From: Bacillota bacterium
GTDB taxonomy: Bacteria > Bacillota > Clostridia > Peptostreptococcales > Acidaminobacteraceae
Assembly: GCA_030529205.1 (NCBI GenBank)
Contig: JAUMXJ010000009.1
Span: 1-6,495, forward strand
DNA length: 6,495 nt
Reading direction: 5' to 3'
A program made the translations under genes and the position numbers. Below, piece after piece: positions 6,256 through 6,495 of the stretch. The stretch's first letter is position 1; each line of letters starts with the position of its first letter. The notes under the pieces were generated by a model. It was not told where the DNA came from. It did no database searches and saw only the letters and a list, made by a program, of their open reading frames with translations.

Positions 6256-6398
6256 TTCGAGAACATCATGCATAATTCATTGATTGTTCACGCAATCAAT
6301 CAAAACATAATTTAAAATAGAAGCAACAAAATAGAAATAAATGAAGATCAAACAGAAGCTAGTGTAGTACAAAATATTAAAGACAATAGGAGATTGTT
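6256..6398. other. AT-rich intergenic spacer
   Basis: This 143-bp stretch has no credible coding frame and is clearly richer in A and T than the genes on either side. It holds a small hairpin near its left end, a possible weak promoter (TTGTTC at 6284-6289, 16 bases, CATAAT at 6306-6311) and the ribosome binding site AGGAG at 6388-6392 of the next gene. I see no RNA gene or riboswitch fold in it. Confidence 0.6.
6279..6300 (+). terminator. Possible weak terminator hairpin after asnS
   Basis: An 8-bp perfect stem (ATTGATTG with CAATCAAT) closes a 6-base loop (TTCACG), 23 bp after the asnS stop. The stem is AT-rich and is followed by CAAAACATAATTT in place of a T run, so it is a poor intrinsic terminator. 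It may protect the 3' end, act partially, or be an operator-like palindrome for the next gene, whose possible -35 overlaps it. Confidence 0.35.
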
Positions 6399-6495
6399 AT
6401 GAAAAAGATTTTGGTGACAGGTGCCGGCGGACAAATCGGGTTTGAGTTGGTCGAACTTCTTCGCAAAGAATACGGAGAAAACAATGTTGTGGCAT
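6399..6495 (+). CDS. NAD-dependent epimerase/dehydratase-family protein, likely SDR-type L-threonine 3-dehydrogenase (5' part only)
   Basis: Only 32 codons are present before the right edge. The start ATG at 6399 follows AGGAG (6388-6392) with a six-base gap. The N-terminus MKKILVTGAGGQIGFELVELLRKEYGENNVVA is an extended-SDR Rossmann beta-alpha-beta unit with the NAD-binding GxGGQIG loop at residues 8-14. The GQIGxEL and YGxxNVVA pattern is the one I associate with SDR-type L-threonine 3-dehydrogenase, which oxidises threonine to 2-amino-3-oxobutyrate for cleavage to glycine and acetyl-CoA by the kbl product. A kbl gene further right would support this. Other NAD-dependent sugar epimerases share the GxxGxxG motif, so the precise role is likely but not proven from this fragment. 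Confidence 0.68.
   Translation, partial: MKKILVTGAGGQIGFELVELLRKEYGENNVVA

Noticed and set aside
5629..6273. Long open frame on the minus strand opposite asnS
   Set aside because: It is antisense to the conserved catalytic core of asnS, with no domain pattern and no convincing ribosome binding site.
1..6495. Mobile element, CRISPR array, prophage, toxin-antitoxin or defence system
   Set aside because: No transposase, integrase, regularly spaced repeats, terminal inverted repeats or small paired genes were seen; gene order and composition look like ordinary chromosome.

Overview
This window reads as an ordinary stretch of chromosome from an anaerobic, probably Gram-positive (Bacillota-like) bacterium. 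The reasons are strong AGGAGG-type ribosome binding sites, moderate GC by eye, a TTG start, a two-component pair of the Bacillota OmpR type, an asparaginyl-tRNA synthetase, and an SDR-type threonine dehydrogenase of the kind common in amino-acid-fermenting anaerobes. The genus cannot be settled from the sequence. I see no phage, transposon, CRISPR, toxin-antitoxin or defence signature, and no clear undescribed system.

Layout: (1) 1-1322, minus strand: cobT (nicotinate-nucleotide:dimethylbenzimidazole phosphoribosyltransferase), followed 45 bp downstream by the 5' part of a TldD/PmbA-family gene that runs off the left edge. (2) 1323-1452: a divergent promoter region. (3) 1453-2628, plus: a class I/II PLP-dependent aminotransferase with a TTG start. 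(4) 2657-2689: a hairpin serving as a bidirectional terminator between convergent genes. (5) 2693-4779, minus: an OmpR-type response regulator and its HisKA histidine kinase, overlapping by 4 bp (ATGA). (6) 4780-4872: a compact divergent promoter region. (7) 4873-6255, plus: asnS. (8) 6256-6398: an AT-rich spacer with a small hairpin. (9) 6399 to the right edge: the first 32 codons of a Rossmann-fold dehydrogenase/epimerase, most like SDR-type L-threonine 3-dehydrogenase.

The genes do not form one pathway. CobT activates the lower ligand of cobamides, and no other cobamide gene is visible. The aminotransferase and the threonine dehydrogenase fit amino-acid catabolism. The kinase and regulator form a self-contained signalling pair with an unknown signal. 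AsnS is housekeeping.

Three details deserve a second look. Both cobT and the response regulator lack a Shine-Dalgarno sequence and have an extended -10 promoter whose expected transcription start falls on or next to the start codon, suggesting leaderless mRNAs, while other genes here have classical ribosome binding sites. The kinase has Ile in place of the usual Thr/Asn four residues after the phospho-His, a position needed for phosphatase activity in related kinases. An imperfect dyad overlaps the cobT -35 element and could be an operator.
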